From an uncultured Lachnospiraceae bacterium (lineage in GTDB: Bacteria; Bacillota; Clostridia; Lachnospirales; Lachnospiraceae): a stretch of DNA of 62,169 nucleotides. Location: the NCBI GenBank assembly GCA_905235745.1, contig CAJOMN010000017.1, forward strand, positions 1 to 62,169. Direction: 5' to 3'. The translations under genes were made by a program, and so were the position numbers. Below the pieces are notes generated by a model that saw only the letters and a list, made by a program, of their open reading frames with translations, searched no databases and was not told the origin of the DNA. Shown here piece by piece: positions 23,423-32,180 of this stretch (position 1 is its first letter; each line of letters opens with the position of its first letter).

Positions 23423-25710
23423 CAGCCTGCCGTCCTTTCAATATCTATCACTCCGTTTATCGCCCGGAGCTTTTGTACAACGTCCTGGAGTTCTTCCTTG
23501 CCTGTCGTTGAGAATGACAGGATAATGGTCGCTGTACCCTGTTTGCTCGTCCTGACGTTCATATTCAGTATCGAGACTCCGCGCTCTGTCAGAAGCTTTG
23601 TAACATCCATCAGAAGTCCCTGTCTGTCCTGTGCATATATGCGTATACCCGTCTCGAATCTGTCCGCATTATCGGATACCCTTACTTCATTTTCCCATAC
23701 TGCTTCTATCAGCCTTGCACGCTCATCCTCCGGAAGAGCGATGATATTGACGCAGTCGGTTCTGTGGATGGAGACGCCTCTTCCCCTCGTCACATATCCT
23801 ACAATCTCGTCTCCCGGTATGGGATTACAGCATTTGCTGAACCTGACCGCCAGATCGTCGGTTCCCTGTATCGCAACCCCGCCGTTTCTGCGAACGGTCA
23901 GACGCTTTTGGTTCCCCGATTCATTGATGTCCTCTATTATCTTCTCATCTGTGATCAGAAGCGGATGATCCCGGTCGTACAGATCCTTCATCCGGTTGAT
24001 GATCGCACCCTCGCGAAGACCTCCGTGCCCGACGGCGGCATATACCGAATCCCAGTCGCGGAAACCGTACTTCTGCATTATCGCGTTCATGTACTGGGGT
24101 ATCATTATCTGTGCCGGATCTATTGAATTGTTCCGGCAGTAGGCAAGAATAAGCTCCCTGCCCTTTTGTATGTTATCTTCCTTTAATTCATTTTTGAACC
24201 ACTGGTTTATCTTGGTCTTGGCCTGGTTGGACTTGACAAGATTCAGCCAGTCCCGGCTCGGGCCTCTTGAGTTCTGGCTTGTTATGATCTCGATACGGTC
24301 GCCGTTCTGGATCTTGTAATTGATCGTGGCTAGCTGGCCGTTTACTCTTGCGCCTATCATTTTGTTGCCGACAGCGGAATGGACCGAATACGCAAAATCA
24401 ATCAGATTGGACCCTGCGGGAAGTGTCTTCACATCCCCGGTCGGGGTGAAACAGTATACCGTATCCGAGTACAGTTCAAGGTCTGATTTTAGTGTATTGA
24501 GGAACTCCTTGTTATCCGACAGATTAACCTGCCATTCGAGTATCTGCCTCAGCCAGCTCATCTTCTCGGCTTCGGATTCTTCCACCTTTTTCCCGTTGGA
24601 GCTTTCCTTGTATTTCCAGTGTGCGGCGATACCGTACTCGGCGGTTCTGTGCATCTCGTATGTTCTTATCTGTATCTCGAACGGTTTCCCCGTAGGTCCG
24701 ATAAGAGTGGTATGAAGGCTCTGGTACATATTGGGCTTGGGCATCGCGATATAATCCTTGAACCTTCCGGGGATCGGCTTGTACATCTCATGTATGATGC
24801 CGAGCGCGGCGTAACAGTCCGGTATCGTGTTTACGATTATCCTGACCGCAAACAGATCATATATCTGGTCGAGTGTTTTGTCCTGATTGAGCATCTTGCG
24901 GTAAATGGACGTAAAATGCTTGACCCTGCCATCAATGGTGGCCTCAATGCCCGCATTGCTTATATGCTTTTTGACATCCTCCACAACTTCCGAGACGTAT
25001 TTCTCGCGTTCGGATTTGCGTATCTTGATCTTGTCCGCGAGATCGTAATATACCTCGGGCTCGAGATATTTAAGCGACAGGTCGTCAAGCTCCACTTTCA
25101 TCTTCGAGATACCCAGACGCTGCGCAAGAGGTGCGTATATATCCATCGTCTCCCTGGCGATCTCTATCTGGCGCTCCGGCGGCTGGTACTGCAGTGTCCT
25201 CATGTTATGGAGCCGGTCCGCGAGCTTGACCATTATGACCCTTATGTCCCTTGCCATTGCAAGGAACATCTTGCGGAGATTTTCCGCCTGATACTCAAGC
25301 TTGTCGCCGTTATATTTGATCTTCTCGAGCTTGGTGACGCCATCGACTATCAGCGCAACGTAATCGCCGAACTCCTCCCTTAGCTGTTCATCGGTAATAT
25401 CCGTATCCTCAACAACATCATGAAGTATTCCCGCGACGATCGTTTCCTTGTCAAGCTGTAGTTCCGCGAGAATTATCGCAACGGAAAGCGGATGGATTAT
25501 ATAAGGCTCCCCTGATTTACGGAACTGATCCTTGTGAGCCTCGTTGGCAAGATTATATGCTTTTTCAATGAGGGATATATCATCGGACGGATGATATTTT
25601 CTGACACGCGAAATAAGCTCCTGATACAGCTGTTCAGGGGTCTGATGCTCGGACGGGGCAGAAAAAGCACCATCGTCAAGTATGAGTTCGGTTACATGTC
25701 CGTCATCCAC
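23422..25710 (-). CDS. relA: Bifunctional (p)ppGpp synthetase/hydrolase RelA/SpoT
   Basis: A 762-residue stringent-response enzyme. Domains in order: HD hydrolase (HPLSVAIILAELQLDKETIV, ILHDVVEDTDITDEQL), synthetase (YDLFAVRIIVNTIPDCYAAL, RFKDYIAMPKPNMYQSLHTT), TGS (VYCFTPTGDVKTLPAGSNLI), zinc-finger/helical region (KCCNPIPGDEIVGYVTRGRG), and C-terminal ACT (RQGLLMDVTKLLTERGVSIL). The intact HDVVED motif argues for both hydrolase and synthetase activity. The start is a GTG ten bases after GGAG; no in-frame ATG occurs before the HD domain. It is the first gene of the operon with the MBL hydrolase, hemZ and hisS. Confidence 0.94.
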   Translation of the reverse strand: MDDGHVTELILDDGAFSAPSEHQTPEQLYQELISRVRKYHPSDDISLIEKAYNLANEAHKDQFRKSGEPYIIHPLSVAIILAELQLDKETIVAGILHDVVEDTDITDEQLREEFGDYVALIVDGVTKLEKIKYNGDKLEYQAENLRKMFLAMARDIRVIMVKLADRLHNMRTLQYQPPERQIEIARETMDIYAPLAQRLGISKMKVELDDLSLKYLEPEVYYDLADKIKIRKSEREKYVSEVVEDVKKHISNAGIEATIDGRVKHFTSIYRKMLNQDKTLDQIYDLFAVRIIVNTIPDCYAALGIIHEMYKPIPGRFKDYIAMPKPNMYQSLHTTLIGPTGKPFEIQIRTYEMHRTAEYGIAAHWKYKESSNGKKVEESEAEKMSWLRQILEWQVNLSDNKEFLNTLKSDLELYSDTVYCFTPTGDVKTLPAGSNLIDFAYSVHSAVGNKMIGARVNGQLATINYKIQNGDRIEIITSQNSRGPSRDWLNLVKSNQAKTKINQWFKNELKEDNIQKGRELILAYCRNNSIDPAQIMIPQYMNAIMQKYGFRDWDSVYAAVGHGGLREGAIINRMKDLYDRDHPLLITDEKIIEDINESGNQKRLTVRRNGGVAIQGTDDLAVRFSKCCNPIPGDEIVGYVTRGRGVSIHRTDCVNIIALPEDERARLIEAVWENEVRVSDNADRFETGIRIYAQDRQGLLMDVTKLLTERGVSILNMNVRTSKQGTATIILSFSTTGKEELQDVVQKLRAINGVIDIERTAG

Positions 25711-25738
25711 TTACAACACGCTCCATATCCGGTATTTG

Positions 25739-25777
25739 AAAAAACCTCAAGGCCTGCCATGCAATCCCTGAGGTTTT
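25739..25777 (-). terminator. Terminator after tRNA-Glu
   Basis: AAAACCTCA and TGAGGTTTT are complementary arms. On the minus strand the stem is followed by TTTTTTC, and it lies 25 bases after the tRNA gene. On the plus strand a weaker T-run also follows. Confidence 0.75.
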
Positions 25778-25801
25778 ATCGTTCGTAATCATGTCACAAA
25801 C

Positions 25802-25873
25802 CAGCTCGTAGGGGAATCGAACCCCTGTTTCCGCCGTGAGAGGGCGGCGTCTTAACCGCTTGACCAACGAGCC
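25802..25873 (-). tRNA. tRNA-Glu (CTC anticodon)
   Basis: A full cloverleaf of 72 bases on the minus strand. The acceptor GGCTCGT pairs with ACGAGCT (first pair G-U). The D arm contains GGTCAAGCGG. The anticodon stem CCGCC/GGCGG encloses the loop CTCTCAC, giving anticodon CTC for Glu GAG codons. The T arm AGGGG-TTCGATT-CCCCT is intact. The discriminator is G and CCA is not encoded. It lies alone between relA and the C69-like gene with its own -10 box and terminator. Confidence 0.96.
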
Positions 25874-25886
25874 GTACTTTCCCTAT

Positions 25887-25892
25887 ATTATA
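25887..25892 (-). promoter_or_regulatory. -10 box for tRNA-Glu
   Basis: A perfect minus-strand TATAAT 13 bases before the first tRNA base. A TTG-rich stretch further up could serve as -35, but its spacing is 15 or 19, so only the -10 is called. Confidence 0.5.
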
Positions 25893-25946
25893 CGAATTGC
25901 ATCGAAAAAGCAAGCAAAATATTAAACCTTTCTGTTATTTGCAGCA

Positions 25947-28925
25947 TTAATTGAAATATCTGAGCATAAATGCGGGAAGCATAACTTTTCCGTCAGAGCT
26001 TCTGACTCCGTTCACATATGTTGTAAAGGCGCCGTCGTTAGCTGTCTCTTGCGCCGCCTCTTCCGGAGCGGAAGGAGCAGAGCCGGCATTATCAAGTGAC
26101 AGGAGCATGCTCTCGTCGATCTCCTCGCCCCGTGCTTTTGCGGCTTCGATTATAGCCTCGTTGAGAACATCGATAACCTCCTGGGGTATATATACATCAT
26201 CCCCGGCAAGCTCTTCCTGCTGTTCTATCGCAGCGATCACAACCGGATCGGGAGCGGACTGTGCAGTCTCGCTTTCATGATTTTCCTCGACTACCCTGAT
26301 CCTTGATCCGGAGTTGTTGATAGCGTCCATGTACAGGTCTATCGTACCCCTTACGTCTATCCCTGTCATTGCGGACAATGCATTCAGTACATCATCATCC
26401 ATTTCGTTAAGTGTGATCACTACATCGATATCCGCTTCGCTCAGCGAATTAATATCAATATCTCCCAGACCCAGTGCGTCAAGATCAATGACGCCGTAGT
26501 CCTCAAGAAGTCCAAGCGACGCGGAGCTTAGTTCATTGAATATCTCCTCGTATTCTTCAGGAGAAAGATCCGTGTTGAATATTTCGGAGAATTCACCGAT
26601 AGCCGCCTCGATATATATCTGGGAGATCGCCACAACATCATATTCCGCCTCTTCGAGTATCTTCTGTGCGCCCTGCTGCGTGAGTCTTCCCGATTCCACA
26701 TCGCCGATCACATCTTCATATAATGACAGGAAGTATCTTTCAAGCAGACCGGAAAGATCTATGCCGGTCTCCACAACCCTGTTGCTAAGTTCGGCAACAT
26801 CCTCGTCGGTTATGAGTTCGCCGGCGACCTTCTCGTAATCCATATTGATGAGGTCTTCCACATCCCCGTCGAAATATTTACCGACTATGCCGACTACTTC
26901 GTAAGATATCGAATTGATCTGTCTTGCTATCTCATTCTCTGCCCATCCGTCTCTCGGAACATTTTGTATCTTTTCTCCAAAATACTGTTCAAGCGCGGCA
27001 ATGGTATCAACCTCCAGCTGCTGTGCCGCTGCCTTTGAGACATCTTCCGCGGCAGAAACCTCTTCCGGATCCTGAGTCTCTTCCGTAACCTCGTCAGCGT
27101 CTGTAGTATCTCCGGTTGCTTCTTCCGCGGGCACGTCTTCTGTTGTCTCCTCTTCGGCCGCTATCTCCTCTTCAACGGTCTCCTCTGCCTGTTCTGTATC
27201 CGGTTCGCCGGCTTCCTCTTCGGCGGGATTATAATTGCTGCCGCTCAGGAAGTCCTCTATGAGCTTATTGCTGTCAAATCCGATGAAAGTAACATTTCCT
27301 GTATCATCGCCTTCTACTACTACCTCGATCTGCTGATCTCCCTTTGTGGCAACGAATACTCCATCCTCGATACTCGTGTCCCATCCGTTAGCGCGTGCAT
27401 ATGCCACCGCATCAAACGAGCACTCAAAAGGAACCTGTTCGTCATCGGGTACGGTCGATGACATAATTCCGTTTCTGAACAGATACCAGTCAAGCTCATC
27501 GGAGATCCTTGCGCAGTCGTCGGCCGCATCATCAACCACCTTACTGATATAATCATCCATCAGAGCCGCCGCTTCGGCAGGTGATGAGCCGAACTCATCC
27601 TTCCATTCTCCGCGTACTGATCCGGATATATCATCGGCGCTGACTGCTTCCATTCCTTCCCAGTAATGTCTTATGGAAGCACCGTATACATCTCTCTTCG
27701 GATAAACGGTGCTGTTAAGCTTCGCAAAATCAAACTGTAATACTCCGTCTGTATATATATCATCTGTAACATCGGTAGAAATGCTGTCGGGAAGAGTGTC
27801 GGCAAGCGCCGGAACAGGTATGAAGGGCGAAGCCGTCGGATTAGCCGGAGTAGTCCAGATTACGGACGACATTTCCGCCGGAACGTCATCAAATACCTGT
27901 ATCAGACTAACATTTGCGACTAACTGATTGTTGATACCGTAATACATCCTGTTATCGGCATCCGCAAGGTCATATGCGGTTCCCTCGAATCTGTTCCTGA
28001 AGAATGCAAATGCCTGTTTGATGCCAACATCGCCATCAGGTGTAAAGAATACATCATAATCATCTTCGGGATCGAAATCAAGTTCCTCGGAAGCCGCAAA
28101 TATATCATGACCTACCCAGCCGCGAAGATGTGATTCTTCATTATAAGAATTGTCATAATTATATGTCAGTATAAGGTCGAGACTGCCTTCTTTGTCATAT
28201 ACGGCAAAATCATTCTCCTCGGGAAGCGACAGGAGCTGTGACGACAATATCATATCCTCCCTGTCCGGATCCGCTGTCTTGATCACGGGATCATTTGAGA
28301 ATGTCGCGATACGGTCATCGGGAAGCTTTGCCGCAACATACTGATGACCTGTAAAGTTTTCAACGACCCATGCTCCGTCCGGATCAGTGATGAATACTGT
28401 CTCTGCGGTCATGGCGCCTGTATCGTCATATATGGAACACAGAAGATCCACCGCTTCTTCGGCGCTCTTCGAGGTCGCGCAAAGTACCGGTGCGATGACA
28501 CCTTCGTTTATTCCGTCGGATACGAACGGATCTGCCTGCTGCGCTTCTATTGCGGTATCCGATGTTATCGATGCGATGACCGATACCCCGTACTCGTTGG
28601 ACACGACATTCGCCCATCCCGCATAATCCGTATAACCCATCATCCTGATGAGCGTCATCTTGGCGGAATCTTCCGGCAGTTCATATGCATATCCGTTGTC
28701 CGATTCGATCACGTCCCCTTTACGCATCAAACCCTTGTCATAAATAACCGGTATGGAGGATATGCCGATGTCGGCTTCCGTTGAGACGCCTACGATCGTC
28801 GTTCCCTCCGCACTTACATCTTTACCGACATATATGCCGGTAGCGGCTCCGGCGCTTATACCGGTGCCGACGATGCACAGCCATAGTGTTGCCGCTCCTG
28901 TTAAAGTTTTTAATAATCCCTTCAT
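25947..28925 (-). CDS. Secreted C69 peptidase-like protein lacking the catalytic Cys
   Basis: A 992-residue exported protein (signal peptide MKGLLKTLTGAATLWLCIVG, cleavage near residue 27). Residues about 28-540 have the fold signals of family C69 dipeptidases (Ntn hydrolases): the start ATGIYVGKDVSAEGTTIVGV, FVSDGINEGVIAPVL, TVFITDPDGAWVVENFTGHQ, VWTTPANPTASPFIPVP-like. In C69 enzymes the first residue after the signal is a catalytic Cys; here the codons read GCT-ACC (Ala28-Thr29) where Cys-Thr is expected, so peptidase activity is doubtful. A long acidic linker (EEAGEPDTEQAEETVEEEIA and more) leads to about 300 helical residues of unknown type. The start at 28925 has GGGAGAGGAAA; frames above it lack a site. 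Confidence 0.75.
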   Translation of the reverse strand: MKGLLKTLTGAATLWLCIVGTGISAGAATGIYVGKDVSAEGTTIVGVSTEADIGISSIPVIYDKGLMRKGDVIESDNGYAYELPEDSAKMTLIRMMGYTDYAGWANVVSNEYGVSVIASITSDTAIEAQQADPFVSDGINEGVIAPVLCATSKSAEEAVDLLCSIYDDTGAMTAETVFITDPDGAWVVENFTGHQYVAAKLPDDRIATFSNDPVIKTADPDREDMILSSQLLSLPEENDFAVYDKEGSLDLILTYNYDNSYNEESHLRGWVGHDIFAASEELDFDPEDDYDVFFTPDGDVGIKQAFAFFRNRFEGTAYDLADADNRMYYGINNQLVANVSLIQVFDDVPAEMSSVIWTTPANPTASPFIPVPALADTLPDSISTDVTDDIYTDGVLQFDFAKLNSTVYPKRDVYGASIRHYWEGMEAVSADDISGSVRGEWKDEFGSSPAEAAALMDDYISKVVDDAADDCARISDELDWYLFRNGIMSSTVPDDEQVPFECSFDAVAYARANGWDTSIEDGVFVATKGDQQIEVVVEGDDTGNVTFIGFDSNKLIEDFLSGSNYNPAEEEAGEPDTEQAEETVEEEIAAEEETTEDVPAEEATGDTTDADEVTEETQDPEEVSAAEDVSKAAAQQLEVDTIAALEQYFGEKIQNVPRDGWAENEIARQINSISYEVVGIVGKYFDGDVEDLINMDYEKVAGELITDEDVAELSNRVVETGIDLSGLLERYFLSLYEDVIGDVESGRLTQQGAQKILEEAEYDVVAISQIYIEAAIGEFSEIFNTDLSPEEYEEIFNELSSASLGLLEDYGVIDLDALGLGDIDINSLSEADIDVVITLNEMDDDVLNALSAMTGIDVRGTIDLYMDAINNSGSRIRVVEENHESETAQSAPDPVVIAAIEQQEELAGDDVYIPQEVIDVLNEAIIEAAKARGEEIDESMLLSLDNAGSAPSAPEEAAQETANDGAFTTYVNGVRSSDGKVMLPAFMLRYFN

Positions 28926-28989
28926 TTTCCTCTCCCTTTTCATGCATGCCGATTTACATACACTTGATAAAACCAATACATTTACATAA

Positions 28990-29021
28990 ATAATAAAAAA
29001 TGGTGTGAAACCCACACCATT
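28990..29021 (-). terminator. Terminator after the diacylglycerol-kinase-family gene
   Basis: AATGGTGTG (28999-29007) and CACACCATT (29013-29021) form a perfect 9-base stem with a 5-base loop. The minus strand continues TTTTTATTA. It ends the long series that begins at glmM, 44 bases after the last stop. Confidence 0.9.
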
Positions 29022-29064
29022 AAATGTAACGCTAATAATATATTATGTCAACACAATTATTATG

Positions 29065-29934
29065 TTAACAGATAATTTTATTCTCCTTGTGAACTTCGTA
29101 TTTCGTAACTCCGGTTACGGTCTCGCCGTCGATCTGAAGTGCCGTCGGTCTGTCGAACTCCACCGCAACGTCACTTCCCTTTATTTCCGTGATGATCCTG
29201 TTGTACTTCAGATGCTTTCCCTTAAATATGGAAGAAAAAGCCATCAGGAGAGGGATACGGTGCTTCGAATGTACAATAATGACCGATACGATCCCGTCTT
29301 CATTCAGCCTGTCCTGATTGGGCGCACACATCATACCGCCCCCGTAGTATCTTCCGTTCATCGACGGAACCATCCAGACATCACGGTACTCCTTTGTTAC
29401 TCCGTCAACGGTCACCTTCGCATTCACGCGGTGAAAATCATAAACAAGACCTTTAAACGCAATAATAGGATAATTGACACGCCTGCCCGGTTTACTGATC
29501 CTGACTTTGTCGCCTTCCTCACAGCAGTATCCGTCAATCCCGTATCCGATACCGTTTATAAAGAGGCTCTTCCTGCCGTTTATGGTTACGGTGGGGATGC
29601 ATTTCAGATACATATTTATGCGGTACACACCGTTCGTCTTGTCTTCGTCGATATCATGATAAAAATCATTTCCGCTTCCGCACGGATAATAGAATATATC
29701 CTGCTCAAGCTCGGATGTATTGATCGAATTGATCAAATGATTCAGGGTTCCGTCGCCTCCGCAGATGATTATCTGATCCTCCGGATCCATGTCACGGACA
29801 AATCCCTCGAAGTCCTCAACCTCGAGCAGATTAATATATCTCTTTTCGTCGGATGCGAATATTGCTCCGACCCCTTTGCTCGTTTCCTCGCATGTGCTGT
29901 TACCGGCAAGCGGATTGTACATAATATATATCAT
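29065..29934 (-). CDS. Diacylglycerol/lipid kinase family protein
   Basis: A 289-residue member of the DagK/YegS lipid kinase family. The nucleotide-binding GGDGTLNHLINSIN (about 57-70) and the N-terminal YIMYNPLAGN are characteristic. A second conserved stretch, NGIGYGIDGYC, follows, and the C-terminal lobe contains IVSVIIVHSKHR. Members phosphorylate diacylglycerol or related lipids at the membrane; the lipid is not known here. I start it at the ATG 29934 (MIYIMYNPLAG), eight bases behind GGAGG and immediately after the stop of the flavoprotein gene, rather than at an upstream ATG inside that gene. It is last in its operon. Confidence 0.88.
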   Translation of the reverse strand: MIYIMYNPLAGNSTCEETSKGVGAIFASDEKRYINLLEVEDFEGFVRDMDPEDQIIICGGDGTLNHLINSINTSELEQDIFYYPCGSGNDFYHDIDEDKTNGVYRINMYLKCIPTVTINGRKSLFINGIGYGIDGYCCEEGDKVRISKPGRRVNYPIIAFKGLVYDFHRVNAKVTVDGVTKEYRDVWMVPSMNGRYYGGGMMCAPNQDRLNEDGIVSVIIVHSKHRIPLLMAFSSIFKGKHLKYNRIITEIKGSDVAVEFDRPTALQIDGETVTGVTKYEVHKENKIIC

Positions 29935-29938
29935 CCGG

Positions 29939-31315
29939 TCATACCTCCGATTGAGCCAGTATCCTCCGGGCGACATATACACCGCTGGCAGAGGCATGGG
30001 AAAGAGAATGCGTCACGCCGCTTCCGTCACCTATAATGTACAGTCCCGGATACTGCGTCTCAAGGTTTTCATCAACTGTTACTTCCATATTATAGAACTT
30101 GACCTCTACACCGTATAACAGGGTGTCATCATTTGCCGTTCCCGGCGCTATCTTGTCAAGTGCGTATATCATCTCGATTATTCCGTCAAGTATCCTCTTG
30201 GGAAGAACGAGCGACAGATCCCCGGGTGTGGCGTTAAGCGTAGGATGTACCGTTCCCTCGGCGATACGCTTCTCATTGCTGCGCCTTCCACGCACAAGGT
30301 CGCCGAAACGCTGCACTATCACTCCGCCCCCGAGCATGTTTGACAGTCTGGCTATGCTCTCACCGTATCCGTTTGAATCCTTGAACGGCTCCGAAAAATG
30401 CTTTGCGACGAGGAGCGCGAAGTTCGTGTTGTCGGTCTGCTTGTCCCTTGCCTCATAGCTGTGCCCGTTTACCGTAATGATGCCGTTCGTGTTCTCCGTT
30501 ACGACGATACCGTGAGGATTCATGCAGAACGTGCGGACGTTATCCTCGAACTTCTCGGTACGGTATACTATCTTGCTTTCATACAGCTCATCCGTAAGAT
30601 TGGAAAAGATCACCGCGGGAAGTTCGACTCTCACGCCTATATCGACGCGGTTGCTCTTGGATGCAATGCCGAGCCTGTCGCATACACCTTCCATCCACTT
30701 GCTGCCACTCCTGCCGACGGATACGATACACTGTCTGCACGTTGCACTGCCGCCGGCGTACGATACCCTGTAGCCTCCGTCGATCACTTCAAGCTCCTCA
30801 ATACCCGTCATGAAATGGAAGTCGACCGTATCCTTCATCCGGTTGTACAGGTTATCAAGCACAATATAATTGATATCGGTTCCCAGATGCCTTACCGATG
30901 CTTCAAGAAGCCGCAGCTTATTCTGCATGCACGTTTTCTTGAGGCTTGTTCCGGCAGTGGAATACAGCTTGCATCCCTCCCCGCCGTTCTCAAGATTGAT
31001 GCTGTCGACATACTTCATCAGCTCAATTGCCTTTGTTCTGCCGATATGCTCATAAAGCGTTCCGCCAAAATCATTGGTTATGTTGTATTTTCCGTCGGAA
31101 AATGCGCCGGCACCTCCGAATCCGCTCATTATCGAACATGAACTGCATCCGATGCATTTCGTTATCCTGTCTCCGTCTATCGGACAGTGGCGTTTGTGAA
31201 GCTCCTGTCCGGCCTCAAACACGGCGACCTTCAGATCCGGCCGAGTCTTGCAAAGCTCATAGGCCGAATATATACCTCCCGGTCCGGCTCCTATTATTAT
31301 AACATCATAATCCAT
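29939..31315 (-). CDS. NAD(P)/FAD-dependent oxidoreductase
   Basis: A 458-residue flavoprotein. MDYDVIIIGAGPGGIYSAYE is the FAD-binding Rossmann motif, and the C-terminal LYIIGDGSGVTHSLSHASAS is the second FAD contact. Between residues about 43 and 75 is the cysteine-bearing stretch CPIDGDRITKCIGCSSCSIM followed by SGFGGAGAFSDGKYN. That is typical of a clostridial family annotated only as FAD-dependent dehydrogenases; the cysteines may be redox-active or bind metal. The substrate is unknown. The start is the ATG after GGGAGAAGCAT; an ATG seven codons upstream lacks a site. Confidence 0.85.
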   Translation of the reverse strand: MDYDVIIIGAGPGGIYSAYELCKTRPDLKVAVFEAGQELHKRHCPIDGDRITKCIGCSSCSIMSGFGGAGAFSDGKYNITNDFGGTLYEHIGRTKAIELMKYVDSINLENGGEGCKLYSTAGTSLKKTCMQNKLRLLEASVRHLGTDINYIVLDNLYNRMKDTVDFHFMTGIEELEVIDGGYRVSYAGGSATCRQCIVSVGRSGSKWMEGVCDRLGIASKSNRVDIGVRVELPAVIFSNLTDELYESKIVYRTEKFEDNVRTFCMNPHGIVVTENTNGIITVNGHSYEARDKQTDNTNFALLVAKHFSEPFKDSNGYGESIARLSNMLGGGVIVQRFGDLVRGRRSNEKRIAEGTVHPTLNATPGDLSLVLPKRILDGIIEMIYALDKIAPGTANDDTLLYGVEVKFYNMEVTVDENLETQYPGLYIIGDGSGVTHSLSHASASGVYVARRILAQSEV

Positions 31316-31332
31316 ATGCTTCTCCCTGCCAA

Positions 31333-32178
31333 TCACACTTCTTCCGTCCGGTAGAAGTCTGCGATCCTATCCTCTTTGAACATGCGCATCATCTCATTCG
31401 TAAGCGACAGATCGTCCGGCTGCAGCACGATATCCTCGCGGCGTGTCCATACGGCGTATCTAAGCTCGCCGTCATCCATCCGGATATCCGTATCACCGTC
31501 AACATCGCAGAAAAATCCCGCAAGTATATCCATTGCCATACCCCACGGCTGTGACTTGTAATACCTGATATTCCTGACCATAAGGCCCGCTTCTTCCCTG
31601 ACTTCGCGCGCGACCGTTTCCTCCAGGGTCTCTCCTATCTCCGTGAATCCGGCTATGAGGGCATTGTGCGAATATCCCGATCTGTATCTCGTTATCAGCA
31701 TACTGTCATTGTTAATGACACCTACTATGACCGCCGGATTGATCCTCGGATATATGACATTCCCGCATTTCCTGCACACAAGCGCCCGCTCCGTATCATC
31801 CGGTACAGTCGCGCTGCCGCATCTTCCGCAATATCTGTTCGACGAATACCATTGCCACAGATGATATGCGGTAAAGCCCGCAAACAGCTCATATCCTCCC
31901 GTCCTGTCGCGCAGCTGCCGTACAGTATAATAATCCGATCCCGGCAGATCTTCCCGGCGTATGTTGGCCATATAATACCCGTGACCCGAGATCGAGAACA
32001 GATAGACGGCATCATCCGGGCATCCCGCCTCGGACGCATCCGCATATTCTATCCCGTCTTCACCGACTCTTGCAAGAAGCCTTCCTTCTTCATCAAACGA
32101 TATTATCCTGTCATGCGCCGTACAGGCTCCGGGTGTATATTCATTTTTGAATTGATAAGGAGCGATGTCCTGGATCAT
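31333..32178 (-). CDS. nudC: NUDIX hydrolase, NudC-type NAD(H) pyrophosphatase
   Basis: A 281-residue hydrolase. The Nudix box is complete (GFTEIGETLEETVAREVREE with AGL, about 180-202). Just N-terminal is the four-cysteine zinc ribbon of NudC (CGRCGSATVPDDTERALVCR with KCGN), and the conserved YPRINPAVIVGVIN. An N-terminal domain precedes it. NudC cleaves NADH to NMNH and AMP and can remove NAD caps from RNA; the family members are homodimers. I start at the ATG 32178, two bases after the gltA stop. An upstream in-frame start would lie inside gltA. Confidence 0.88.
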   Translation of the reverse strand: MIQDIAPYQFKNEYTPGACTAHDRIISFDEEGRLLARVGEDGIEYADASEAGCPDDAVYLFSISGHGYYMANIRREDLPGSDYYTVRQLRDRTGGYELFAGFTAYHLWQWYSSNRYCGRCGSATVPDDTERALVCRKCGNVIYPRINPAVIVGVINNDSMLITRYRSGYSHNALIAGFTEIGETLEETVAREVREEAGLMVRNIRYYKSQPWGMAMDILAGFFCDVDGDTDIRMDDGELRYAVWTRREDIVLQPDDLSLTNEMMRMFKEDRIADFYRTEEV

Positions 32179-32180
32179 CT

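Noticed and set aside
29005-30036. Long plus-strand ORF of 343 codons
   Set aside because: It is antisense to the lipid kinase gene and runs into the flavoprotein gene, has no ribosome site, and shows no domain. It is a product of codon bias on the other strand.
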